A stretch of 64,000 nt of DNA, from contig JAVHZZ010000002.1 of the NCBI GenBank assembly GCA_036250195.1, positions 366,183,124 through 366,247,123 on the forward strand. The letters run 5' to 3'. The notes under the pieces were generated by a model. The model made no database searches and was not told where the DNA came from. It was given only the letters and a program-made list of their open reading frames with translations. The DNA is from Mixophyes australis (Eukaryota; Chordata; Amphibia; Anura; Limnodynastidae). Positions within the stretch are counted from its first letter, which is position 1, and the number at the start of each line of letters is the position of its first letter. The position numbers were made by a program, and so were the translations under genes. This document shows, piece by piece, positions 21,148 to 32,674 of the stretch.

Positions 21148-24144
21148 CTACTGAGGCAAGATGTTGTCCTCATCCTCAACCTCTGATTCCTCTCCCCCTA
21201 CAGTGTGTACTTCCTCCTCATCACACATTATCAATTCGTCCCCGCTGGACTCCACAACCACAGGTCCCTCTGTACTGTCTGGAGGGCAGTGCTGTACTTC
21301 ATTGAGGAATTGATTATTCATTTTTATAAACATCATTTTTTCAACGTTCTGAGGAAGCAACCTCCTTCGCCGCTCACTGACCAGGTTCCCCGCTGCACTA
21401 AAAACTCTTTCCGAGTACACACTGGAGGGGGGACAACTCAGGTAAAATAGAGCCAGTTTGTACAGGGGCTTCCAAACTGCCTTTTTTTCCTGCCAGTAAC
21501 AATATGGACTGTCTGACATGTCTACTTGGATGGTGTCAGCAAAGTAATCATCCACAATTTTTTCTATTGTGACAGCATCCAATGCAGCGACAGTAGACAT
21601 GTCTGCAATGGTTGGCAGGTCCTTCAGTCCGGACCAGATGTTATCAGCATCCCCGCCAGCGCCTCTTTTGGGAAAACTGAGCTTTTTCCTCGCAGCCATA
21701 GATGTGGAAGAAAATGAGGGTGGAGCTGTTGGCATGTCACGGTCCTCTTCAGAGGACAATCTCCTGACCAGCAGGTCTTTGCACCGCTGTAGACTTGTGT
21801 CCGCCGGAAACAGAGACACAACATACGCTTTAAACCGAGGATCGAGCACGGTGGCCAGAATGTATTCCTCTGACTTTAAAAGAGTGACCACCCTCGGATC
21901 CTGGCAAAGCGTACGAAGGGCTACATCCACAAGAGCTACATGCTTGGTGTAATCGCAATGGCTTACCAGCTCCTCCCTCACTTTCTCCAGCTGCTTCTGC
22001 AACAGCCTGATCAGGGGAATGACCTGACTCAAGCTGGCAGTGTCGGAACTGACTTCTCGTGTGGCAAGTTCAAATGGCTGCAGAACCTTGCACAACACGG
22101 AAATCAGTCTCCACTGCGCTTGACTGAGGCGCATCCCCACTCCTTTGCCTATGTCGTAGGTGGCTGTGTAGGCCTGAATGGCCTTTTGCTGCTCCTCCAT
22201 CCTCTGCAGCATATAGAGGGTGGAGTTCCAGCGCGTCACAACCTCTTGTTTGAGGTGATGGCAGGGCAGGTTCATGCTTTTTTGATGTGCCTCTAGTCTG
22301 CGGTAGGCACTGGCTGAATGCCGAAAGTGTCCAGCAATTTTGCGCGCCACCGCAAGCATCTCCTGCACACCCCTGTCACTCTTGAGGTAATGCTGCACCA
22401 CCAAATTAATGGTGTGGGCAAAACATGGGACGTGCTGGAAATTGCCCATATTTAATGCCCGCACAATGTTACTGGCATTGTCTGACACCACAAATCCCCA
22501 TGAGAGTCTAAGTGGGGTAAGCTACTGGGAGATAATTTCCCTCATTTTCTCTAATATGTTGTCAGCGTTGTGCCTCTTATTAAAGCCTGTAATGCACAAT
22601 GTTGCCTGCCTTTGCACAAGCCGCCATTTTGTAGTTGCTGCTACTGATGCAGCTGTTGCTGTTGCTGCGGAAGGGGATGCATCTACCCAGTGGGCTGTCA
22701 CAGTCATATAGTCCTTCGTTTGCCCAGAACCACTTGTCCACATGTCCGTGGTTAAGTGGACAGTGGGTACAACCGCATTTTTTAGAGCACTGAGGACACT
22801 TGATCGTACTTCTCTGTACATTTTTGGTATCGCCTGCCTAGTGAAGTGGAATCTCGACGGGATTTGGTACCGGGGACACAATACCTCCATCAACCCTCTA
22901 AATCCCACTCCACTGATGGCGGACACCGGGCGCACGTCTAACACCAACATTGCAGTTACAGCCGCAGTTATACGCTTTGCAATAGGGTGACTACTATCGT
23001 ATTTTGTGGTCATGGCAAACGACTGTTGGACGGTCAATTGTTTTGTGAAAGACTTAGCGGTCTTACGACTTCCCCTCTGGGAAGATGACCGACTAACAGC
23101 AGCAACAGCAGCAGTGGCAGTAGTAGGCGTACCGCTGCAGGATTCCTCGGATGAATCCCGTATTGAGGAGGACTCAGTCTGGCTGCTGACTTGGGCTGCA
23201 GGACTGAATCTGATGGAGATTGTGGAGGAAGTTGACGAGGAGGGTGTTGCTGGTGTGTATCCAACTGGACCACGGGATTTAGGTGTCCCTGTACCGATGA
23301 GGGTCCTAGCCCCAGTTCCTGAACTAACCACTGAACTATGAAGGTTATTCAGGTGACGTATAAGGGAGGATGTTCCTAGGTGGGCAAGATCCTTACCCCT
23401 GCTTATTTGAGCTTTACATAAGCTACATATGGCCATACATTGGTTGTCTGGATTTGGATAAAAATAACTCCAGACCGAAGAGGTGCATTTTTTGGTCTTC
23501 TGACCAGGCATGACGATGGGCTTTTTCATCCCATGGACATCAGCTGTTTCCCCCCCTGGTGCCTCATTTACAATAACCACATCACCATCCTCATCATCAA
23601 GTTCCTCCACAGCGCCAGCTACATCATCAATAGCTTCCTCCCGAGCCACCTCTTCCCGTACAGTGATGGGAAGGTCAGGCTTGACAACCACCAACATCCT
23701 TGGACTCGCCTTGTGGATTTGTGATAATTTCTCTTTAGAAGGCAGAGTTGTTTGCTGTTTTGTTGCTGACAGCATAACTCTCTTCAATTTTTTGTAGGGG
23801 GGGGGAGGAGGAGGAGGGCTAAGATCCGTGGGTGAAGCTGAACCACTAGTCATGAACACGGGCCAGGGCCTAAGCCGTTCCTTGCCACTCCGTGTCGTAA
23901 ATGGCATATTGGCAACTTTACGTTTCTCCTCAGATGATTTTAAGTTTCTCTTTTTGCTACTTTTTCTTAACTTGGGCTTTTTGGATTTTACATGCCCGGT
24001 ACTACGAGATTGGGCATCGGGCTTGGAAGACGACGTTGATGGCATTTCATCGTCTATGTCATGACTAGTGGCAGCAGCTTCAGCATTAGGAGGAAGTGGG
24101 TCTTGATCTTTCCCTACTTTATCCTCCAAATTTTTGGTCTCCAT
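21148..24144 (-). pseudogene. hAT-2 transposase, ZBED4-like, open except for one TAG
   Basis: The ATG at 24144-24142 opens METKNLEDKV. The frame runs 540 codons to a TAG at 22524-22522 and continues in the same frame to the TAG at 21150-21148, 998 codon positions in all. Residues 40-80 are basic and lysine-rich (likely nuclear targeting). A BED zinc finger spans about 219-271 (C240, C243, H264, H269). The three hAT catalytic residues are readable: Asp467 in TTDMWTS, Asp555 in VSDNASN and Glu912 in SERVFSAAG. TRWNSTLYML and the C-terminal dimerisation helix are intact, and the tail is acidic. The stop (codon 541) falls between the first two catalytic Asp, so the protein is inactive unless the stop is read through. 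The product would cut and reinsert the element in the nucleus. Confidence 0.9.
22522..22524 (-). other. In-frame TAG within the hAT-2 transposase
   Basis: The mRNA context is GAUAAUUUCUC-CAG-UAG-CUU. It is not a strong leaky-stop context such as UGA-CUA or UAG-CARYYA. The codon before it is CAG and the next codons (Leu-Thr-Pro-Leu) continue the conserved frame, so one substitution explains the break. Confidence 0.9.
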
Positions 24145-24158
24145 TATATGTAGCACAA

Positions 24159-25160
24159 GATACTGCAGAATGTGTGAACTTTGTAATATTGCAGTACCAA
24201 TGGACTTATACTGCTGGATTGGTTTTGCAAATTTGGTTATAATTATTATATTTTTATTTTTTTTTACTTTTTTTTTATTTTTTAAAAACTGGGGGATTAT
24301 TGGGGAAATAACTATGCCCTTAGAAGCACAGAGCACAGGACACAGCACCACTGGACTGAACAGGACACGGCACAGGACCCAGCAGCACTACGGAACTCAG
24401 CAGGACAGAGCACAGGACACAGCACCACTGGACTGATACTGCAGAATGTGTGAACTTTGTAATATTGCAGTACCAATGGACTTATACTGCTGGATTGGTT
24501 TTGCAAATTTGGTTATAATTATTATATATTTTTATTTTTTTTTAAATTTTTTATTTTTTTTTACTTTTTTTTTATTTTTTAAAAACTTGGGAATAATGGG
24601 GAAATAACTATGCCCTTAGAAGCACAGAGCACAGGACACAGCACCACTGGACTGAACAGGACACGGCACAGGACCCAGCAGCACTACGGAACTCAGCAGG
24701 ACAGAGCACAGGACAGAGCACCACTGGACTGATACTGCAGAATGTGTAAACTTTGTAATATTGCAGTACCACTGGACTTTTACTGCTGAATGTGTGAACT
24801 TGGTAATATTGCAGTACCAATGGGCTTATACTGCAGGATTGGTTGTGCAAATTTTGTGGTAATTAAAAAAAATTAAATTAGTTTTTGGTATTTTTTTAAA
24901 TAACTTTTTTTTATTTTTTTAAACACAGGGGAATATTGGGGAAATAACTATGCCCTTAGAAGCACAGAGCACAGGACACAGCACCACTGGACTGAACAGG
25001 ACACAGCACTGGACCCAGCAGCACCACTGACCTCAGAAGGACAGAGCACAGCACACAGCACCACTGGACTGATACTGCAGAACACAGCACAGCACAGCAC
25101 AGCACAGCACAGAACTAAACAGCACAGCACAGAACTAAACAGCACAGCACGAGATCTACC
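24159..25160 (-). repeat. Long tandem repeats upstream of the hAT-2 gene, three units plus a partial
   Basis: GATACTGCAGAATGTGTG or a variant occurs at 24159, 24435 and 24731, and a partial copy at 25071. Units are 276, 296 and 340 bp. Each has an ATATTGCAGTACCAATGG block, a T-rich run, then ACTATGCCCTTAGAAGCACA and a run of 'cacaggacacagcacc' sub-repeats. The array lies just 5' of the transposase ATG, where the promoter should be. Confidence 0.85.
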
Positions 25161-25403
25161 AGGACAGAGGACCACCTAACACACCCTCCCTCTACCCTGA
25201 TCAATGCCCGAGTGAAGATGGCGGCGACTAGCGGGGAATTTATAGGATCCGAGCATCGCGAGATCCGACAACGGGATTATGAGTCAGAGCCTCAGTTTCA
25301 TATTTGAATTTGGCGCCAATACCCGGATCTGTCTCGGATCCGACTCGGATCGGCAATGTTCGGGTGGGCTCGGATTTCAGATATCCGAGCCCGCTCATCT
25401 CTA

Positions 25404-25411
25404 ATAATTAT
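25404..25411. repeat. 8-bp target duplication of hAT-2, right
   Basis: ATAATTAT follows the terminal CATCTCTA and matches 19480-19487. Confidence 0.85.
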
Positions 25412-25752
25412 ATTACAAAATGTCCATGCTTGAATAACATCTTCTTATCTTCGGTCACAATGACCCCCATGTTTGTAATTCCAAAATGTCCATGTTTATG
25501 GAAGTCTTCTTATCTTCGGTCACAATGACCTCCATATATATCGCATCTTTCACACATTTGGAGACTAGTATAGCTAGAGTGGCAAACATATGGGACTTTG
25601 ATTTCTAGTGATTTTTGTAATAACGATTTTGACAGAAACACATCTCTGGCGATTTTTCATCAAATCTCAGGTTAATATATTGGCGAGTTTCAACTCTTGT
25701 GGGATTTTTAAAATTGGAGTTTGATGCATTTACCACCTGGAGTCTTTCCATT
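25412..25752. repeat. Fold-back/long-TIR repeat family, right part of the copy split by hAT-2
   Basis: 25412-25560 has a duplicated block (CTTCTTATCTTCGGTCACAA at about 25440 and 25506), also seen inverted near 36715-36790. 25563-25752 matches the terminal part of 38630-38815: TATAGCTAGAGTGGCAAA, ACGATTTTGACAGAAACAC, and the end TTTGATGCATTTACC. The end is in plus orientation while 18700-19479 is in minus, which fits an element with long terminal inverted repeats. Confidence 0.6.
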
Positions 25753-25794
25753 AAATGGGTTTCTGTTTTCCGGATGAGCATTATACTAATATAA

Positions 25795-26894
25795 TTGATT
25801 CCTGTTCTAATCATCTGCGGCTTCCAGTCCGCTATTACCTCCAGTGTTCTACTCGTGTTTGCTATCTTCAGTGATTCCTGCATTGCTCATTGTTGTTCTA
25901 CCCGTGTCAAGTTCTCTGCCTGTGTGCTGACCCGGACCCTGATTACCGCTACCACTCACCTGTGGTTTCTTTACTCGAGCTGGCGTGCAGCCGCTCAGCT
26001 GTTCCTGTATCCTCTCATGGACAGCCTGCTCAACTGAACCATGGTATGCTTACTTTCTATTGACTGTATTCGTTTACTGCATATCCGCTTGGACTGTTCT
26101 CCACTTACCCACGGAATCGTCTATCTCCCTCTATCTCCCTAGACTGTGTTATTACTCCGCATATCTGCTGGGAAGTTTACCTCTTTGTTCAGACGTGAGA
26201 TACATATACTAATTGACCTTCTACTATTAGCCTGGATTCCAGTAGTGAATTTGTCTCTGTCAAGCAGCTTGCCACACCAACATAGACTTGTGCATATTGT
26301 TTGGGATCAAGTTCCTTGTGCTTTAAGTGTCTACATTCTATGTTTCCACTCATCAACACTTGTACACCTCCTCACATATTAAGCAGTGGTACAACTTGCT
26401 ATACGCAGACCACTGACTTCCCCGCTACCTACCTGCACCTGGACAAGTCCTCTCCCCATAAGCAGTGGTACAACTTGCTATACGCAGACCACTGACTTCC
26501 CCGCTACCTACCTGCACCTGGACAAGTCCTCTCACCATAAGCAGTGGTACAACTTGCTATACGCAGACCACTGACTTCCCCGCTACCTACCTGCATCTGG
26601 ACAAGTCTCTTCACCATAAGCAGTGGTACAACTTGCTGTACGCAGACCACTTACTTCCCTGTTACCTTCCTGCACTTCTTCATGTCCATCAAGATCCTCG
26701 TGTTCATATCTACCTAATCATTAACCAGATTGCTGCTAGTCATTGACTTTTCTATTTGCATCCTCTCACCATCTGCTGAGTCATATGTTCCGCTAGTCAC
26801 CCTGCTACCAGAGGACCACTGTGTAACCCACACTACTCTGGTAAGATCGTCATCTGGTAATATCCTGGGCAAAGACTCCTAGTGCCCGTGACAT
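25795..26894 (+). mobile_element. Second copy of the long chromovirus LTR, 5'-truncated
   Basis: 26015-26190 aligns with 9680-9830 (GACAGCCTGCTC, CTGAACCA, GGTATGC, TTGACTGT, GACTGTGTTAT). The hairpin array follows, then CACCCTGCTACCAGAG, CTCTGGTAAG and the shared end TCCTAGTGCCCGTGACA at 26894. The start is uncertain. It has no internal 746-bp insert, so it serves as the empty reference for the LTR at 8315-11522. Confidence 0.65.
26381..26660 (+). repeat. Hairpin tandem array, four units at exactly 79 bp
   Basis: AAGCAGTGGTACAACTTGCT starts at 26381, 26460, 26539 and 26618. The first three units keep the CAGTGGT / ACCACTG arms. The last has ACCACTT, losing one pair. Between the hairpins lies CCCCGCTACCTACCTGCA and a GGACAAGTC block. 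This array expanded independently of the one at 9961, since its units are more alike to each other than to those. Confidence 0.88.
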
Positions 26895-26904
26895 CCTGCA
26901 GTCA

Positions 26905-28033
26905 CCTTGGTCAGCACTGACATGCTTTTGCCGCGCAAGCCTTATTTGCAGTGTTCGGTTTTCCCGCAGCCCACGACAAGCTGAAGTGGCCCTCATCCTG
27001 CTTTTCTTTCCTGACCATTGAGATTGGCACCATGTTGGGATGCTGTCGTCTGCCCAAGGATAAAGTCAATAAACTAGAGACTTTAATTGTGTAGGTGCTA
27101 AACGCAAGCACAGTCCCACTGTTTCGTGTACAGTCCTTGTTAGGATCTTTTAACAATGCATGTTGTATTATCTCCTTAGCAAAGGTATTTTGCCGGAAAC
27201 AGAGCTGGCTACATCTGGCTTTATACAGCCTCACTCATGACTGCGTTTGTCAGATGAGTCAAATGTTTAAAGATGATCTTCAGATTTGGTTGCCCTTAGC
27301 TGGACTCCTGGCGGCACAGAGGCTTAATGCATAACTTTTAGAGTTGTTCCCTATAATTGTGTACATTGAGCTGTGGTCATCCCATCTTCGGGGCCGTAGC
27401 ATAGTCTTTTGGTGTGTTAACTTGGGTGTAGTGCAGGCCATTAATCGACAGAATGCTTTATCACTTCAGGCCATCAACCTATTGAGACACTTGGTCTTGC
27501 CCTGCCTAGAACATCCCATCACTTTCCAAGTGAAACACATTCACGGCGTGGACAATGGGTTGGTAGATGCGCTCTCCTACTTCCAGTGGTGCGGCTTTCG
27601 GGTTTTGACCCTGCACGTGAATCTCATTGTCCTTCTTATATTTGCCAGATAGTTGAGCCGGCATAGTGGAATTTTCCGAGACGTCTCTTCCATCAGGAGT
27701 GCTTATCAGACGGCCTGGCAGCAGTGGGTCCATTTCTTGTGGGCGAAGGGTTGCAGTGGTGCATGTCAGAGTGATGACATGCTCTCCTTTTTCTGGGCTA
27801 AGTACCAGGAGGGTGCCACAAAAACATCCATCGCTTATACACTGACAGGCATTTATGGCACAGCTCCATGGGTGGGAAGATCTTATCAAGGGATTTCGAT
27901 ATCTAAGGCCCTTAAGGGATGGATTAGGATACGCCCCAAGTGGAAAGATGTGAGGAGGCTAATAGATGCTGGAGCAAATATTTTGCACCCTTTCATTTGT
28001 ACCTGCTGGCAATTAAGAAGCCCTTTTATTTAG
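26905..28033 (+). pseudogene. DIRS-like retrotransposon fragment (RT end, RNase H, tyrosine recombinase start)
   Basis: Read in order: about 27035-27330 encodes LPKDKVNKLETLI, then RVQSLLGSFNNACCIISLAK and the usual end of the DIRS RT domain. About 27344-27640 encodes RNase H (VVQAINRQN, then KHIHGVDNGLVDALSYFQW). From 27653 the start of a tyrosine recombinase domain follows (IRSAYQTAWQQWVHFLWAKG, then KTSIAYTLTGIYG). DIRS elements copy through a circle and integrate with this recombinase. Here several frames and stops break it, and no split direct repeats are visible. Confidence 0.75.
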
Positions 28034-28893
28034 CACTGCATTTCTTTTTTTGGTGAGTTTAGGGTTAGTGGGTTAGTGACTCACTAACCCTCTACATTTA
28101 CAGTATGCTATGGCAAAAAAGGTTTGATTAAATTGTTTACAATACCACCTTATTTTTAGGCTACCAGGTCAAATGCTCCAAGGCTCAAGAAAAGTAACTT
28201 TCGTTCCACAATGGCTCTCCACTCTGCCCATATATAGTAAAATGTATTTTTGATAACGAATTTCATTTCCATATTATGCAGCCTCTTTTACATAAATTTA
28301 CCTTTTCTTGAGTTGACACCCACTCTTGTTGGTATCAATAGATTGCTTTATTATGTATTCCGACATTTAGATGCCTGTGCCTTCATATCCAATTTTAACT
28401 CATGTTACTTTCTTGAATGCCTTCTTCCTATACATTTTCTCACTTCTCTATAAGATTGTTGGCTGGTTGGTTTAGTAATATTATTGTGCTTATATTTGAA
28501 CTTTGGTCTATTCATATGCCACCTCTATTTGCATAAATCAGATTATAATAATGCTGTTTTCTTTATTTCTGTTTTTTTGATTTGGTGAACAATTTGCATG
28601 CAATCATTTTAATAAAAACTTATTCCAGCCAAATGTCTCTCATTTTCCAGCATTGTAAAGAAGAAATGTGAATTCTCTGGGGAAGAGAAAACCTCAGAGC
28701 TGGCATTTCCTCATATTTTAATACAAGCGTTATATAGAGCATATAATAATATTTTTAATGAATATTATCTCTATCTCCTTGATAAATAGATACAGGGAGT
28801 GTTTTTAATTTTGTTTGCTAATTGACTTATCATTGTATGGTTACAAACAAGCACCACACATGGAGCATTGCCCAATCTATTGCAAGCACCTCT
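28034..28893. other. AT-rich sequence, nothing recognised
   Basis: A small inverted repeat (GGGTTAGTGACTCACTAACCC, about 28068-28088) is the only structure seen. No gene is supported. Confidence 0.4.
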
Positions 28894-28894
28894 A

Positions 28895-30444
28895 CAGTCG
28901 AGGCCAAAAGTTTTGAGAATGACACAAGTATTGGTTTTTAGATTTTTAGATCTTTTTGTCAGTTGTTTCTATGGTATACTGAAGTAAAATGACAACCATT
29001 TCATAAGTGTCAAAGGCTTTTATTGATAATTACATTAAGTTTATGCAAAAAGTCAATATTTGCAGTGTTGACCCTTCTTTTGAAGAACTCTGCAATTCAC
29101 CCTGGCATGCTGTCAATCAACTTATTGGCCACATACTGGCTGATAACCGCCCATTCTTGCCTAATTAATGCTTGGAGCTTGTCAAAATTTGTGGGTTTTT
29201 GTTTGTCCACCCACCTCTTGAGAATTGACCACAAGTTCTCAATGGGATTAAGGTTTGGGGAGTTTCCTGCCCATGGACCCAAAATGTTGATGTTTTGGTC
29301 CCCGAGCCACTTAGTTACCACTTTTGCCTTATGGCAAGGTGCTCAATCATGTTGGAAAAGGCATTGCTCGTCACCAAACTGTTCATGGATGGTTGGTAGA
29401 AGTTGCTCTTGGAGAATGTTTTGGTACTATTGTTTATTTATGGCTGTGTTCTTAGGAAAAACTGTGAGTGAGCCTACCCCCTTGCCTGAGAAGCAACCCA
29501 GCATATCAATGGACTCAGGATGCTTTACTGTTGACATGACACAGAACTGATGATAGGGCTCACCTTTCCTTCTCCGGATAAGAGTTTTTCAATATGTCCC
29601 AAACAATCTGAAAGGAGATTAATCAAATAAACTTACTTTACCCAAGTCCTCAGTAGTCCAATCCCTTTACCTTTTGCAGAATATCAGTCTGTTCCTGATG
29701 TTTTTCCTGGAGAGAATTGGCTTCTTTGCTGGCCTTCTTGACACTAGGCCATCCCCTAAAAGTCATTGCATCACTGTGCATGCAGATGCACTCACACCTG
29801 CCTGCTGCCATTCCTGAGCAAGCTCTGCACTAGTGGTGCCCCAATCCTGCAGCTGAATCAACTTTAGGAGACGGTACTGGCACTTGCTGGATGTTCTTGA
29901 GCGCCCTGAAGCCTTCTTCACAACTATTGAATCTCTCTCCTTGAAGTTCTTGATGATCCCATAAATGGTTGATTTAGGTGCAATCTTACTAGCAGCAATA
30001 TCCTTGCCTGTGAAGCCCTTTTTGTGCAAACCTATGATGACTGCACATGTTTTTCCTTACAGGTAATCATGGTTAACAGATGAAGAACATTGCTTTCAAG
30101 CACCACTCTCCTTTTGAAGCTTCCAGTCTGTTATTCTAACTCAATCAGCATGACAGAGTGATCTCCAGCCTTGTCCCCGTCAACACTCTCACCTGTGTTA
30201 ATGAGAGAATCACTGACCTGATGTCAGCTGGTCCTTTTGTGGCACGGCTGAAATGCAGTGGGAATGTTGTTTTTGGGATAAAGTTCATTGTCATGGCAAA
30301 GAGGGACTTTGAAATTAATTGCAATTTATCTGATCACTCTTCATGACATTCTGGAGCATATGCAAATTCCATCATAAAAACTGAGACAGCAGACTTTGTG
30401 AAAAATAATATATGTGTCATTCTCAAAACTCTAGGCCATGACTG
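28895..30444 (-). mobile_element. Tc1/mariner element, near full length
   Basis: The element is 1550 bp and lies between TA dinucleotides (28893-28894 and 30445-30446). The left end is CAGTCGAGGCCAAAAGTTTT. The right end, reverse-complemented, is CAGTCATGGCCTAGAGTTTT, followed on both sides by GAGAATGACAC. Length, TA target and ends are those of Tc1-like elements. The transposase lies on the minus strand and is broken. Confidence 0.9.
29097..30029 (-). pseudogene. Tc1-like transposase, broken
   Basis: The N-terminal part (29763-30029) reads KGFTGKDIAASKIAPKSTIY, the paired-like helix-turn-helix that binds the TIR, then GRSRTSSKCQYRLLKLIQ. The C-terminal part (29097-29321) reads WAGNSPNLNPIENLWSILKR, which contains the last catalytic Glu of the DD34E set, and ends KLIDSMPG. 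The Asp usually present in this SPDLNPIENLW motif is Asn here. The middle third is in other frames with stops. It cannot make a working enzyme. Confidence 0.85.
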
Positions 30445-30446
30445 TA

Positions 30447-31754
30447 CATCAATGGCATATAGATTGACCTAGGATATGTTTTAAAATGTTACATATCTTA
30501 AATGTAATGTAGTTTTTAAATTAAATTGAATGTAAATCACACTTGTAACCATTTTACTGACACATAACTATTACATAGTAGGGTTTATACTACTGAGGAG
30601 CATTGCAAGCCAGATTACTTTATTTTCTACACTGAGCTATAACTACATGGTCCAGTTAAAACTCTTTTTGTGTGTATTTATTTGTAATTGTGCACTTATG
30701 CGTGCAATGTACCTCCAAATTTATACAGGGCGCTGCGGAAGACCCTTGCGGAGGTCACTTCAGAGCTGCTGAATATTAGTAAAACACCTGTTAACTCTGT
30801 GCTTCAAATAGACTTTTGCAACCCAATAAGCTGCATTTTTTTCCACATTGCAGACATACTGAGGACCAGGCCCTAAAAAATGCCCCATAACCTTACTTAT
30901 GGCCCTCAGCTCCATCCTGGAGAAACTAACAGACGGCATGTTTGCAAGTGAATGACAATTTAACCCACTGATTGGCTCACAGGACATGTGTGGGCATAGG
31001 TTCGTAAGTTGCAGTTCTCTTCAAGACCATATGTAAAATGACAGGAAAAACCATAATGGAGCAACAAATTGTGGGAAAATACATCTCTGCAGAAACATTA
31101 TAAAGCTGCAGAAGTAGATTGTGCCTTGCCATTTTGTTAATTTCTGTATCCATTTTGGTATCCTACTGTATGTATTTTTCTGAAAATTTCAATCATATCC
31201 CATTCTGATGAAGAGATGCCTGTTCCCAGTCAGTTGCCTGCTAAACGTAGGCAGCCCTCTTTGGCTACCAAGAGGTTGAGCTGCTGGTGCAGCTCGTGGT
31301 GGATAAGCTCCACCACACTACCCACCCATCGATGAGCAATGGGTGCAGGGTATTGGATGGATAGATACTAGAGAAAATCCTCCATAAGTCACACAACAAT
31401 CCCCTTCAAGCAAATATCATGTCATAATACATGCATTAACTATTCAAATTGCTTCAATGTTGTGACTAAATAACTCTTAACACCCCCACCAACAATGTAT
31501 ATGTTTCTGTGTTTTAGAAAATCATCTTAAATTTCAGGCCAAGTATTTAGATTAGAAAGTGTGTGTGTGTCCATCTTAAACTACATATCCTCTTAGTCCA
31601 GGGCTGTTTGTGTAGAACAGCTGTGGAAAGGGAGCAATTGAGCCTATCTTGAATGTACAATACATTAAGCTAAATTGTGGAATCTGGTAAAGCATTACGA
31701 GGCATATCGAGTTTTATGGGGGTGCATGAGGCTACATAATACTCTACAAGGATA
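30447..31754. other. Unassigned sequence
   Basis: 30720-31000 and 31190-31340 look like old repeat debris, but no ends or domains are readable. No gene is supported. Confidence 0.3.
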
Positions 31755-31954
31755 TATGGAGACAGTGTTGAACTGGGCCGCCGGGGGGGGGGGGGGGGGG
31801 GCAGAAATTCCCCGGTGTGCCCTGATGTCAGATAGTCCCTCCCTCCCTTTCCCCTATGTGAGGCCCATCCGATTAGATATCAAATGGGAGGCACACCATG
31901 TGACAGGTGCCATCCCATGTGAACAGAGAAGAGAGTGCGGCTGAAAGGTAAGTG

Positions 31955-32600
31955 TGAAGGTGGAGGGGGCGCTCAGATGTTAATGGAGTGTGAGGGCAGC
32001 GGGGAGGGCACTGCTGTCAATGGTGTGGGGGGTGGTGCTGATGTCAATGGTTGTGTGTGTGTGTGTGGGGTGGGTGCTGATGTCAATGGTGTGTGTGTGG
32101 GGGGGGTGCTGATGCTAATGGAGTGTGAGGGCAGCAGGGGGGGCGCTGATATCAATGGAGTGTGGGGGGTGCTGATGTCAATGGTGTGTGTGTGCTGAGG
32201 TTAATGATGTGTGTTTGTGTGTGTGGGGGTGCTGATGTCAATTGTGTGTGTGTGGGGGTGCTAATGTCAATTGTGTGTGTGTGGGGGGGTGCTGATGTCA
32301 ATTGTGTGTGGGGGGTGCCTATTTCATTAGTGTGTGTGTGTTTGTGAGGGGGGTGCTTATGTCAATGGTGTGTGTGTGTGTGGGGGGGGGGGTGCTGCTG
32401 TCAATGGTGTGTGTGTGGGTGCAGATGTCAATGGTGTGTGTGTGGGTGCAGATGTCAATGGTGTGTGTGTGGGTGCAGATGTCAATGGTGTGTGTGTGGG
32501 TGCAGATGTCAATGGTGTGTGTGTGTGTGTGTGTGTGGGTGCAGATGTCAATGGTGTGTGGGGGGGTGCTGATGTCAATAGTGGGGCTTGATGATGTCAT
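31955..32600 (+). repeat. G/T-rich minisatellite, about 27-bp units
   Basis: The core GATGTCAATGGTGTGTGTG plus a G-run and GGTGC recurs some 18-20 times, with (TG)n length changes. The tightest part is 32410-32560. All frames through it appear open for long stretches because the unit lacks stops; these are not genes. Confidence 0.9.
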
Positions 32601-32674
32601 TGGTGTTTGTGGGAGGGTTCCTATGTCACTTGTCTGTGTGTGTGTGTGGGGGGTGCTGATCTCAACGGTGTGCG

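Larger units (their letters stand above)
19488..25403 (-). mobile_element. hAT-2: nearly intact ZBED-type hAT transposon
   Basis: The element is 5916 bp. Its ends are TAGGGATGTGCACCGG (left) and, reverse-complemented at right, TAGAGATGAGCGGG, with a perfect 8-bp duplication ATAATTAT outside. The minus strand carries the transposase (21148-24144). The 3' side (19488-21147) holds a 79-bp array, hairpin repeats and fragments of the element's own gene. The 5' side (24145-25403) holds three long repeats. The left end is less like the family consensus than the right, so the element may be a composite. Relatives in this window are hAT-4 and the short copies at 37738 and 55581. Confidence 0.88.

Noticed and set aside
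22522..22524. Programmed readthrough of the hAT-2 stop
   Set aside because: The following bases do not match known readthrough contexts, and a simple point mutation is enough.
23034..23341. Overlapping plus- and minus-strand frames in the hAT-2 gene (e.g. 23006-23341 plus)
   Set aside because: They are shadows of the transposase frame, which alone has the conserved motifs.
26381..26660. AAGCAGTGGTACAACTTGC resembles a cDNA template-switch primer, suggesting adapter contamination
   Set aside because: The match breaks after about 12 bases. The units are 79 bp apart, have genomic spacers, and recur with divergence in another LTR.
26381..26660. Regular repeats with constant spacing as a CRISPR array
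   Set aside because: Spacers are nearly identical, spacing is 79 bp, and the context is vertebrate LTR sequence.
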